Part shown: piece by piece, positions 7,197-13,426 of the stretch
Layout: every line of letters begins with the position of its first letter
Numbering within the stretch: the stretch's first letter is position 1
NCBI GenBank assembly: GCA_947624855.1
Contig: CANQMC010000003.1
Location: 1-28,140 of the forward strand
Source: an uncultured Bacilli bacterium
Lineage (GTDB): Bacteria; Bacillota_I; Bacilli_A; RF39; UBA660
DNA length: 28,140 nucleotides
Reading direction: 5' to 3'
The notes under the pieces: model-generated
Seen by the model: the letters and a program-made list of their open reading frames with translations, nothing else
Database searches by the model: none
What the model was told of the DNA's origin: nothing
Position numbers and translations under genes: made by a program

Positions 7197-9602
7197 GTGG
7201 CTAATTTAGATGCGCATTTTAAAGTTAACTATAATGATGCTACCAGTAAAGATGAGGCGACATTTAGAGGAAGTAATTATCGAATTACCATTTTAAGTGA
7301 AAGACTTATCCGTTTTGAATATAATACTAGTGGTATCTTTTTTGACCATCCAACGGAATTTGCAAGATTTCGTAATTTTCCTGTTCCCGATTTTAAAGTT
7401 GAAGAAGATGATAAAAATTTAGTTATCCAAACAAAATATTTTGTATTACAATATGTTAAAAATAAACCTTTTATAGGGCCTAAATATGCTCCTGATCAAT
7501 ATTTAAAAGTTGGGCTTATGAATAGTGATAAAATATGGTATTTTAATCATCCTGAAGCTCGTAATTTTGGCGCTACTAAAATATCTTTAGAAGATAATAT
7601 TAAAAAACCTCTTAATAAAGGATTATATTCAACTGATGGTTTTGCTTCTTTTGATGATTCTAAAAGTTTAGTATTTATGGATGATGGCTTTTTAGTTAAA
7701 CCAACTGAAAAAAGAATTGATACTTACCTTTTTATTTATCGAAGAGATTTTGGACTTTGCTTAAAAGATTATTTTACACTTACAGGTTATCCCCCTTTAA
7801 TTCCTAGATATGCTTTAGGTTTGTGGTGGCATAGAGATTTAATATATTCTTTTAATGATACTAAAAAATTATTAAAAGCTTTTAATGCTCATGATATTCC
7901 TTTTTCAATTTTATTATTGAATGAATTTTGGCATTTAAAAGATAAAAATGATTTAAATAAATTTAAAACAGGTTTTACTTTTTCACCTGAACTTTTTCCT
8001 AATCCTTTTGAATTTACTACTTATTTGCATGAAAGAGGAGTAAGAGTGGGTATTAATATCGATCCAGTAGAAGGTATTGGGGAACATGAAGAAAGATTTA
8101 GGATGATTGCAACTGAACTCGGTATTATTAATACTCGTAATATACCTTTTAATGCTTTTGATAAAACTTTTTTAGCTGTTTATTTTAATCATATTATTAA
8201 ACCTTTAGATAGTTTAGGTGTAGATTTTTATTGGATTGATTATAAAGCTGATTTTGATAGTTTAAGAGCACTTAATCATTATCATTTTAAAAATTATTAT
8301 AAAGATAATCGATTTAGACCTATGTTATTTTCAAGAAATAGTTTAATTGCATCGCATTTATATGGTGTGCATTATTCAGGTCCAACTAATGTTAGTTTTG
8401 ATACTTTAAATTATTTGCCTTCTTTTAATTCTAGTGCCAGTAATTTAGGTATTTCATGGTGGAGTCATGATATTGGAGGTTTTAAAGGGGGAATGGAAGA
8501 TAGTGAGTTATATGTAAGATATGTTCAATTTGGAACTTTTAGTCCTATATTTAGATTAGCTTGTGAAAGAGGTCATTATTATAAAAGAGAACCTTGGAAT
8601 TGGGATATTAAGACTTATACTATTGCAAAAGAATATACTCATTTAAGACATCGTTTAATACCATATTTATATACCGAAAATTATAAATATCATAAAACGG
8701 GTTTACCTATTGTACAACCTCTTTATTATACTTATCCAGAAATATATGATGAACCTTTATATAAAAATGAATATTATTTTGGAAGTGAATTTTTAGTAAA
8801 ACCTATTACTAAAAAACAAGATAATGTTATGAATAGATGTGTTGAACAATTATTTTTACCAAAAGGAACTTGGTATGATTTTAAAACAGGTAAAAAGTTT
8901 CCGGGAAATAAAAGATATGTAGCCTTTTATAAAGATGAAGATTATCCAGTTTTTGCAAAAAGTGGAGCAATTATTCCAATGGCTATATTACCAGAAAATA
9001 TAAATGATACAAATCCTCCTCGAGAAATGGAAATTCATGTTTTTCCAGGAAGAAGTAATTTATATAAACTTTATGAAGATGATGGAATATCAAGATTAAA
9101 TGAAGAAGGTTATTATATTATAACGGCAATAGATTATAATTATCTTGCAAATAACTATACTCTTATTATTAGACCTATTGAAGGTAAAGCAGGAATAATT
9201 CCTAAAGAGAGAAATTATAAAATAAGATTTAGAAATACGAGAGAAGCTGAAAATGTTGTAGCGTACGTTAATGATAAAGAAATAGAAGTAGAATCTTTTA
9301 GTGAAGAAAATGATTTTGTAGTTATTGCTAAAGATGTACCTACAACAAGTCAACTTACGATTAATTGTAAAGGAAAAGATATTGAAATAGACGCTATAAG
9401 ATTAATCAATGAAGATATAAATTCTATTATTAGTGATGCTAAAATAAATACTAGTTTAAAAGAAAAAATTGCTTCAATAATGTTTAGTAATTTAGAAGTA
9501 AATAAAAAAAGAATAGAAATTAGGAAACTTAAAAGATATGGTTTAAGCGATGTGTTTATTAAAATGTTTATAAAATTACTTGAATATGTATCAGAATTTT
9601 AG
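7197..9602 (+). CDS. Glycoside hydrolase family 31 protein, atypical acid/base position
   Basis: An 801-residue cytoplasmic protein (no signal peptide) with the full GH31 layout: N-terminal beta domain, TIM barrel, and a C-terminal beta region containing YEDDG. The nucleophile motif is present in FYWIDYK (D348). The downstream block, ISWWSHDIGGF then FSPIFRLACERG, is typical of the family. In alpha-glucosidase-type GH31 enzymes the acid/base Asp lies in a GDT motif about 45-50 residues after the nucleophile; here that motif reads YSGPTNVSFDTL, with Pro at residue 396. The enzyme may therefore be a variant with altered chemistry or an inactive relative, and I would not name a substrate. Translation starts at GTG 7197 with GGGAG at 7184-7188. 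A terminator follows at 9610. Confidence 0.85.
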   Translation: MANLDAHFKVNYNDATSKDEATFRGSNYRITILSERLIRFEYNTSGIFFDHPTEFARFRNFPVPDFKVEEDDKNLVIQTKYFVLQYVKNKPFIGPKYAPDQYLKVGLMNSDKIWYFNHPEARNFGATKISLEDNIKKPLNKGLYSTDGFASFDDSKSLVFMDDGFLVKPTEKRIDTYLFIYRRDFGLCLKDYFTLTGYPPLIPRYALGLWWHRDLIYSFNDTKKLLKAFNAHDIPFSILLLNEFWHLKDKNDLNKFKTGFTFSPELFPNPFEFTTYLHERGVRVGINIDPVEGIGEHEERFRMIATELGIINTRNIPFNAFDKTFLAVYFNHIIKPLDSLGVDFYWIDYKADFDSLRALNHYHFKNYYKDNRFRPMLFSRNSLIASHLYGVHYSGPTNVSFDTLNYLPSFNSSASNLGISWWSHDIGGFKGGMEDSELYVRYVQFGTFSPIFRLACERGHYYKREPWNWDIKTYTIAKEYTHLRHRLIPYLYTENYKYHKTGLPIVQPLYYTYPEIYDEPLYKNEYYFGSEFLVKPITKKQDNVMNRCVEQLFLPKGTWYDFKTGKKFPGNKRYVAFYKDEDYPVFAKSGAIIPMAILPENINDTNPPREMEIHVFPGRSNLYKLYEDDGISRLNEEGYYIITAIDYNYLANNYTLIIRPIEGKAGIIPKERNYKIRFRNTREAENVVAYVNDKEIEVESFSEENDFVVIAKDVPTTSQLTINCKGKDIEIDAIRLINEDINSIISDAKINTSLKEKIASIMFSNLEVNKKRIEIRKLKRYGLSDVFIKMFIKLLEYVSEF

Positions 9603-9608
9603 TAAAAT
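9580..9608 (+). promoter_or_regulatory. Weak promoter candidate at the end of the GH31 gene
   Basis: TTGAAT (9580-9585), 17 bases, then TAAAAT (9603-9608). It would start transcription at about 9615, inside the terminator hairpin that follows. In DNA this AT-rich such matches arise by chance, so support is modest. Confidence 0.3.
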
Positions 9609-9609
9609 T

Positions 9610-9636
9610 GGATATAAGAGGTTATATCCTTTTTTT
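9610..9636 (+). terminator. Intrinsic terminator abutting the next gene's SD
   Basis: GGATATAA (9610-9617) and TTATATCC (9622-9629) form a perfect 8-bp stem with loop GAGG, followed by seven T (9630-9636). The very next bases, GGAGG at 9637-9641, are the SD of the following gene, so no promoter fits between them. Confidence 0.8.
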
Positions 9637-9649
9637 GGAGGAAAGTATT

Positions 9650-10036
9650 ATGAGGGAGGCAATTTTAACTTTTATAATTTTATTTATTATTGTTTTTTTA
9701 GTAGATTATTTTTTAATAAATAAAAGAAAATTAAAAATTATTAAAAATAAAGGAGTACTTAAAAACGGTAAAAAGAAAAAAATTAAACCTATTGGAGAAA
9801 TGGATTATTTAGTAACTAAGTTTAATTTAAATAAAAGAAAATTAAAAAAAGATAAAATTATTATAGCAATTTCTTTAATTAATAGTTTTATAATTGCTTT
9901 TGTTAGTAGTGTAGTTATGTTTATTCCTTTTAGATTAATGTGGCAGATGCTTATAGCTTTTGTTTTACTTTTTGCTTTAATTTATTCTTTATATGAATTA
10001 TATGGACGTTCTTTAAAGAAAAAAGAATCAAAGTAG
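9650..10036 (+). CDS. Small membrane protein with three predicted spans
   Basis: A 128-residue, very basic membrane protein. Hydrophobic spans lie at about residues 5-23, 70-90 and 94-115. A Lys-rich hydrophilic segment (about 24-67) carries two copies of NKRKLK, and the protein ends in KKKESK. I do not recognise the family with confidence; similar three-span conserved proteins of unknown function occur in low-GC Gram-positives. ATG 9650 follows GGAGGAAAG. An earlier in-frame ATG at 9608 would place a terminator hairpin inside the coding region and has no SD. Expression must come by read-through of the terminator or from the weak promoter at 9580. A consensus promoter follows at 10045. Confidence 0.65.
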   Translation: MREAILTFIILFIIVFLVDYFLINKRKLKIIKNKGVLKNGKKKKIKPIGEMDYLVTKFNLNKRKLKKDKIIIAISLINSFIIAFVSSVVMFIPFRLMWQMLIAFVLLFALIYSLYELYGRSLKKKESK

Positions 10037-10044
10037 ACACTAAT

Positions 10045-10073
10045 TTGACATTTTAGGTAATATATGCTATAAT
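10045..10073 (+). promoter_or_regulatory. Consensus promoter of the 148-residue anchored protein
   Basis: TTGACA (10045-10050), exactly 17 bases, then TATAAT (10068-10073). The expected start is near 10080, a few bases before the SD. Confidence 0.8.
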
Positions 10074-10077
10074 TATA

Positions 10078-10104
10078 CTATCACTGGGGGGATTTTGGTG
10101 ATAG
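10078..10104 (+). promoter_or_regulatory. Inverted repeat enclosing the SD and start codon
   Basis: CTATCAC (10078-10084) and GTGATAG (10098-10104) are perfect 7-base inverted arms. The 13-base loop carries the SD GGGGGGA (10086-10092). The GTG start codon opens the 3' arm. It could be an RNA hairpin limiting translation or a DNA operator overlapping the start. The predicted transcript start near 10080 may trim two bases of the 5' arm. Confidence 0.5.
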
Positions 10105-10544
10105 ATAAACTTATTAAAGCAAGAATTGTGGAGATTATGGTAGTAATAGTCTTAGTTTTAGTGACTATTCCAGTATGGCAAATGTTTAGTGCTAAAATTG
10201 GTTCAGTTGAAGTTAAAACTTTAGATGATTATAATTTAAATTTTGATATAGCTAATTTAAGTTATACTGATAGAATTATTGTTGATAATCCTTATAATTT
10301 AAATAAAAATTATAAAATTTATTTAGTAAGTAATAGTAAAATAAATAATAATGCTACTATTATGATCAATAATGAAGCTTATAAAATTAGTGATTTTATT
10401 AATTTAAAAAAAGGTAGTAAGTATTCTTATACTTTAGTTGATAGTAATATTGCTCATAGTAGAAAAACTTATGATATTGCAGTATTTTCTAGTACTGATA
10501 ATATAAATTATAATTATATTTTTGAAGAAAATTCAATAGTTTAA
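10098..10544 (+). CDS. Membrane-anchored extracytoplasmic protein of unknown function
   Basis: A 148-residue protein with an N-terminal signal anchor (residues about 11-30, ending VPVW-like in TIPVWQ). The remaining 115 residues, rich in Asn, Ser and Tyr, are probably outside the cell and look like a small beta-rich domain. I recognise no family. The start is ambiguous: TTG 10095 lies two bases after GGGGGGA, whereas GTG 10098 has better spacing and is preferred. It is preceded by a consensus promoter and followed by a terminator, so it is transcribed alone. The N-terminus resembles that of the next gene's product in layout (short basic stretch, then a Val/Ile-rich span), and the two start regions share GGTGATAG, so joint regulation is possible. 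Confidence 0.6.
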   Translation: MIDKLIKARIVEIMVVIVLVLVTIPVWQMFSAKIGSVEVKTLDDYNLNFDIANLSYTDRIIVDNPYNLNKNYKIYLVSNSKINNNATIMINNEAYKISDFINLKKGSKYSYTLVDSNIAHSRKTYDIAVFSSTDNINYNYIFEENSIV

Positions 10545-10561
10545 GCAATAATAAATTTATA

Positions 10562-10605
10562 AAAGATATTTATATTAAAGATTTTGTAAATATCTTTTTA
10601 TTTTT
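10562..10605 (+). terminator. Intrinsic terminator
   Basis: AAAGATATTTA (10562-10572) and TAAATATCTTT (10587-10597) form a perfect 11-bp stem with a 14-base loop, followed by a T-rich tail. Confidence 0.75.
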
Positions 10606-10671
10606 CTTTTCATTTTTTTAAAAAAAGTTGCATCAGGTACTTGTAATTTATATGCTTTATATGATATTATT

Positions 10672-10690
10672 ATACTATAGGTGATAGTAT
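10672..10690 (+). promoter_or_regulatory. Hairpin presenting the SD of the TasA-like gene
   Basis: ATACTAT (10672-10678) and ATAGTAT (10684-10690) form a perfect 7-bp stem whose 5-base loop AGGTG is the SD core. The start codon follows immediately at 10691. A possible promoter upstream (TTGTAA at 10641, TATTAT at 10665) is weak and would place the transcript start inside this element. Confidence 0.5.
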
Positions 10691-11284
10691 ATGAAAGTAA
10701 AGGATATTATCAAGAGACAAACTACAATGGTAGCAATGGCAGTTATATTAGTTGTTATAACAGCAATAGGCGTTAGTTATTCTGTTTTCTTTGATGTTGA
10801 AAAAAATCAATCTAATCAAACTATTACTGCTGGTATTTTTAAACTTACAGTTACAGGTAACAGTAAATTAACAGATTTTAATGCTAAAACTGATGTGCAA
10901 GGTAATACCTCAACAGCTTTTACATATACGGTTAGTAATACTGGTACATTAGATGATAATACATCTAAAAAAAGTAATTTAAAGGGTAAGTATTATATTT
11001 ATGTTTATGCTGATGATGCTAATGTAGCAAGTTTAGGTAATTTGACTTTATCTGTAAATGGTGCTACGCCTAAAGCGATAAATGCATATGCTTCTTCTAC
11101 ATGTAATGTTAGTAGTAGTAAAAATGTAACTTGTTATCAAATAGATACAGGAGAATTAGCTGTTGGAGCAAGTGCATCAAAACCTGTTAGAATATGGGTT
11201 AATGAAGATAGTACGCCTGAAAGTGCTGATGGTCAAAAAGTTAGTTTAAGTTTATTTATAAAAGGGGAAGTTAATGAAAGTTAA
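10691..11284 (+). CDS. TasA/camelysin-like secreted protein
   Basis: A 197-residue exported protein. The N-terminus (MKVKDIIKRQ, then a long hydrophobic span to about residue 30) is followed by YSVFFDVEKNQSNQTITAGIF. This resembles TasA/CalY family proteins, in which a signal peptide is followed by an FFD- or FNDxxxxxNxFxAGTL-like segment before a beta-sandwich that can form fibres. The mature part is Thr, Ser and Asn-rich, with two cysteines (in TCNVSS and VTCYQ) that could form a disulphide. In Bacillus such proteins are processed by SipW; no SipW-like gene is in the window. ATG 10691 has AGGTG in a hairpin loop just upstream. A terminator overlaps the stop codon, so the gene is monocistronic. 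Export is fairly certain; the family call is moderate. Confidence 0.55.
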   Translation: MKVKDIIKRQTTMVAMAVILVVITAIGVSYSVFFDVEKNQSNQTITAGIFKLTVTGNSKLTDFNAKTDVQGNTSTAFTYTVSNTGTLDDNTSKKSNLKGKYYIYVYADDANVASLGNLTLSVNGATPKAINAYASSTCNVSSSKNVTCYQIDTGELAVGASASKPVRIWVNEDSTPESADGQKVSLSLFIKGEVNES

Positions 11285-11309
11285 GATAATTAAATTTATC
11301 TTTTTTTTT
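11283..11309 (+). terminator. Intrinsic terminator overlapping the stop codon
   Basis: AAGATAA (11283-11289) and TTATCTT (11296-11302) form a 7-bp stem with a 6-base loop, followed by a T-run to 11309. The 5' arm begins inside the TAA stop (11282-11284). Confidence 0.65.
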
Positions 11310-11354
11310 GCTTGTTTTTAGGTTTTTTAAAATATTTAAATTTTTTTAAAAATA

Positions 11355-11446
11355 CAGATTTTTATATATCTGCTTAGCAGATTTTGATAAATTGGTTAAG
11401 CAGATTTAATACTTTTTGCTTAGCAGATTTTACTAAATCTGTAATT
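11355..11446 (+). repeat. Four tandem 23-bp repeats with internal palindromes
   Basis: Units start exactly 23 bases apart at 11355, 11378, 11401 and 11424, each opening with CAGATTT. Units 1-3 end in CTTAG or TTAAG. Unit 4 contains the perfect palindrome CAGATTT-TACT-AAATCTG, and units 1 and 2 keep degenerate versions. The array runs directly into the -35 box at 11446, the arrangement expected of a multi-site operator. Confidence 0.8.
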
Positions 11447-11474
11447 TGACATTTGTTTGGTTTTTAGGTATGAT
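11446..11474 (+). promoter_or_regulatory. Promoter of the 115-residue unknown gene
   Basis: TTGACA (11446-11451), 17 bases, then TATGAT (11469-11474), immediately downstream of the four 23-bp repeats. The leader is about 20 nt and includes the SD GAGGCGA. Confidence 0.7.
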
Positions 11475-11499
11475 TAGTTCATAGAAAAGAGGCGAACGT

Positions 11500-11847
11500 A
11501 TGTTTAAAGAAAAAGATGGAAATGTAGAAGTATATTTTATATGCTACAAGAAAAAAGAAATGGGGTTGGTAGAAAGTTATTATGATGAAATACTTAATAT
11601 TCATTATTGGTATTTTAATGCTTATTTGGCATATAAGTGTTGGAAAAAGAAGTTTAGAGGATTAAAGATGGGAAAGATTGGTAAGATGCTTTTAACAGTT
11701 GCAGCTAGTAGATATTTATTATATATGTTAGAAAATGGAGAGGAATTAAATAACAAAGAAAGGACATTAATTGTTAATGATTTAAAGAAAATTGAACCAA
11801 TATTACAAAAGATTGTTAATAAAAATAATATATTGCTCAATTTATAA
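11500..11847 (+). CDS. Hypothetical protein, 115 residues
   Basis: I do not recognise this protein. ATG 11500 has an SD (AAGAGGCGA) and a good promoter behind a repeat array. The N-terminal half is rich in Tyr, Trp and Lys (for example NIHYWYFNAYLAYKCW). The second half looks helical and amphipathic, with no clear membrane span. An internal ATG at 11668 (residue 57) also has an SD-like GAGG eight bases upstream and would give a 59-residue product, so the true start is uncertain. No terminator separates it from csaA; instead the csaA promoter overlaps its 3' end. The repeat array suggests tight regulation, which makes the gene more interesting than its size implies. Confidence 0.5.
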   Translation: MFKEKDGNVEVYFICYKKKEMGLVESYYDEILNIHYWYFNAYLAYKCWKKKFRGLKMGKIGKMLLTVAASRYLLYMLENGEELNNKERTLIVNDLKKIEPILQKIVNKNNILLNL

Positions 11848-11861
11848 GTTTTTGTTATAAT
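11833..11861 (+). promoter_or_regulatory. Promoter candidate for csaA-sua5
   Basis: TTGCTC (11833-11838), 17 bases, then TATAAT (11856-11861). The -10 is perfect and the -35 weak. It overlaps the end of the preceding gene. The csaA SD (AGGTGA, 11871-11876) begins nine bases after the -10 box. Confidence 0.5.
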
Positions 11862-11881
11862 TTAGATGGAAGGTGATATTT

Positions 11882-12211
11882 ATGGCGACAATTGAAGATT
11901 TTATGAAATTAGATATAAGAATAGGAACTATAATTAAAGCTGAGGAATTTGCTAAAGCTAAAAGACCAGCTTATAAATTAGAAATAGATTTTGGATCTAT
12001 AATAGGAGTAAAGAAGTCTTCGGCTCAAATTACAGATTTATATAATTTAGAAGATTTAGTTGGAAAACAAATTTTAGCAGTTGTTAATTTTCCACCTAGA
12101 CAAGTGGCAGATTTTATGTCAGAGGTGTTAGTTTTAGGAACTTATAGTAAAGATGGAGTAATATTAATAACACCTGATAAAAAAGGAGAAAATGGTGATA
12201 AATTAGGATAG
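11882..12211 (+). CDS. csaA: CsaA-type tRNA-binding / export chaperone protein
   Basis: A 109-residue protein consisting of one tRNA-binding (EMAP/Trbp111) OB-fold domain, the usual CsaA length. Recognisable stretches are FMKLDIRIGTI near the N-terminus, PAYKLEIDFG, SSAQIT, and VNFPPRQVADFMSEVLVLG, which carries the conserved NFPPRQ and SEVL blocks. CsaA of Bacillus is a homodimer reported to act as a chaperone in protein export, and the fold binds tRNA. ATG 11882 with AGGTGA six bases upstream is preferred over GTG 11873, which lies inside that SD. It is followed after nine bases by the Sua5 gene, so the two form an operon. Confidence 0.85.
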   Translation: MATIEDFMKLDIRIGTIIKAEEFAKAKRPAYKLEIDFGSIIGVKKSSAQITDLYNLEDLVGKQILAVVNFPPRQVADFMSEVLVLGTYSKDGVILITPDKKGENGDKLG

Positions 12212-12220
12212 AGGTTAAAT

Positions 12221-13237
12221 ATGGAATATATTGATTTAAAAGATGATTTAGATTATTCTAAATTAGATAAATGTGCTGATATTATTAAAAAAGGAGGACT
12301 TGTAATATTTCCAACTGAAACTGTATATGGAATTGGTGCTAATGGTTTAGATAATGAAGCTGTTTTAAAAATATTTGAAGCTAAAGGTCGGGCTAGTGAT
12401 AATCCTTTAATATTACATATTGCTAATCTTAAAATGTTAGATGAAATTGTATTAGATATTTGTGAAATTCAAAAAAAATTAATTGAAAAGTTTTGGCCAG
12501 GGCCTTTAACTATTATTTTTAAAAAGAAAGATATTGTTCCTTTTAGGGTTACAGGAGGATTAGATACTGTAGCAGTTAGAATGCCTAGTAATAAAATTGC
12601 TTTAGAATTTATTAAAAAAGCTGGTGTTCCCATTGCGGCGCCTAGTGCTAATATTTCAGGTAGACCTAGTGGAACAAAACTTGGGGATATTAAAGAAGAA
12701 TTTTTTGATAAAGTAGAGGCTATGATTGATGGGGGTGAAGCTAATATTGGGTTAGAGTCTACTGTAGTTATGGTAGATGATAATAAAATAAAGATTTTAA
12801 GACCGGGTGGTATTACTAAAGAAGATTTATTAGAATTAGGGTATCCTGTTTTAGTTGATAAAAATGTTTTAGGAAAAAGTGATGGTCCTTTGTTATCACC
12901 TGGTATGAAATATAAACATTATGCTCCAAAAACAAATTGTATATTGGTTTTTAGTGAAGATGAAGAGGTAATGATAAATAAAATAAAATTAGAAAGTAAA
13001 AAATATAATAGTTCTTTAGTTTTAGCTAAAAAAAGAAATGTTAATAATTATGATAATGTTTTGGATATGGGAGATACTTTAGAAGAAATAAGTCATAATA
13101 TATTTTCAAAGTTACGAGAAGCTGATAAAAAGAATGTAGATATAATATTTATTGAAGGAGTAAAATCAGAGGGATTAGGGTTAGCTATTATGAATAGACT
13201 TCTTAGAGCGTGTTCTTATAATTATATTTATTTGTAA
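12221..13237 (+). CDS. ywlC: L-threonylcarbamoyladenylate synthase (Sua5/YwlC type)
   Basis: A 338-residue long-form enzyme that makes threonylcarbamoyl-AMP from Thr, bicarbonate and ATP, the first step of tRNA t6A37 synthesis. The N-terminal YrdC/TsaC domain (about residues 10-205) shows VIFPTETVYGIGANG, the KGRASDNPL signature, PSANISGRPSG and IGLESTVV. The linker SPGMKYKHYAPK and a C-terminal Sua5 domain of about 110 residues, ending IMNRLLRA, follow. Length and both domains match the Bacillus YwlC form rather than short TsaC. An SD (AGAGG) overlaps the end of csaA. No terminator is visible; the next gene's promoter begins four bases after the stop. Confidence 0.92.
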   Translation: MEYIDLKDDLDYSKLDKCADIIKKGGLVIFPTETVYGIGANGLDNEAVLKIFEAKGRASDNPLILHIANLKMLDEIVLDICEIQKKLIEKFWPGPLTIIFKKKDIVPFRVTGGLDTVAVRMPSNKIALEFIKKAGVPIAAPSANISGRPSGTKLGDIKEEFFDKVEAMIDGGEANIGLESTVVMVDDNKIKILRPGGITKEDLLELGYPVLVDKNVLGKSDGPLLSPGMKYKHYAPKTNCILVFSEDEEVMINKIKLESKKYNSSLVLAKKRNVNNYDNVLDMGDTLEEISHNIFSKLREADKKNVDIIFIEGVKSEGLGLAIMNRLLRACSYNYIYL

Positions 13238-13240
13238 ATA

Positions 13241-13269
13241 TTGACAATGATTTTTAAGTTTGATACAAT
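13241..13269 (+). promoter_or_regulatory. Strong promoter of the AIPR-like gene
   Basis: TTGACA (13241-13246), 17 bases, then TACAAT (13264-13269), eleven of twelve consensus positions. The expected start near 13276 gives an unusually long leader of about 150 nt for this window. The stretch 13276-13367 contains a small stem (CCAT at 13308, ATGG at 13319) but matches no riboswitch class I know. Confidence 0.75.
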
Positions 13270-13367
13270 GTAAGTGCTTGTAGGCGATTTTGCTTATTTA
13301 AGTTACCATTTATCTGTTATGGATGTGGAATATTGGAAATTTTAAAAATTAATCTTAGGTGAAATAG

Positions 13368-13397
13368 ATGTTTTCATTCCTTTATTCTATGTTTTAA
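13368..13397 (+). CDS. Leader peptide MFSFLYSMF upstream of the AIPR-like gene
   Basis: ATG 13368 lies five bases after AGGTGA (13357-13362), the same SD used by other genes here. It opens a 9-codon frame ending at TAA 13395-13397. The codons cover the 5' arm of the hairpin that hides the next gene's SD. Its size, its strong SD and its placement over the hairpin make it a candidate regulatory leader peptide. Translation has not been shown. Confidence 0.45.
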   Translation: MFSFLYSMF

Positions 13398-13419
13398 GCG
13401 GAATATTAGAAGGGAATGA
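13374..13419 (+). promoter_or_regulatory. SD-sequestering hairpin
   Basis: TCATTCCTTT (13374-13383) pairs with AAGGGAATGA (13410-13419) in ten consecutive pairs with one G-U. The 3' arm contains the only SD-like sequence (AAGGGA, 13410-13415) of the gene starting at 13427. The 5' arm lies within the leader peptide frame, so ribosomes on the leader would open the stem. Confidence 0.55.
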
Positions 13420-13426
13420 TTTTTTT

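Noticed and set aside
9096..9353. Open frame of 85 codons on the minus strand
   Set aside because: Antisense to the GH31 gene, with Phe/Ile/Tyr-rich composition expected from reversed AT-rich coding DNA.
11355..11446. Considered as a CRISPR array
   Set aside because: The repeats are head-to-tail 23-mers with no unique spacers, and there are no cas genes.
11622..11840. Open frame of 72 codons on the minus strand
   Set aside because: Antisense to the 115-residue gene. It has no SD, while the plus-strand gene has both promoter and SD.
13319..13345. Mini-frame MDVEYWKF in the AIPR-like leader
   Set aside because: No SD precedes it and it does not overlap the SD-hiding stem, unlike the frame at 13368.
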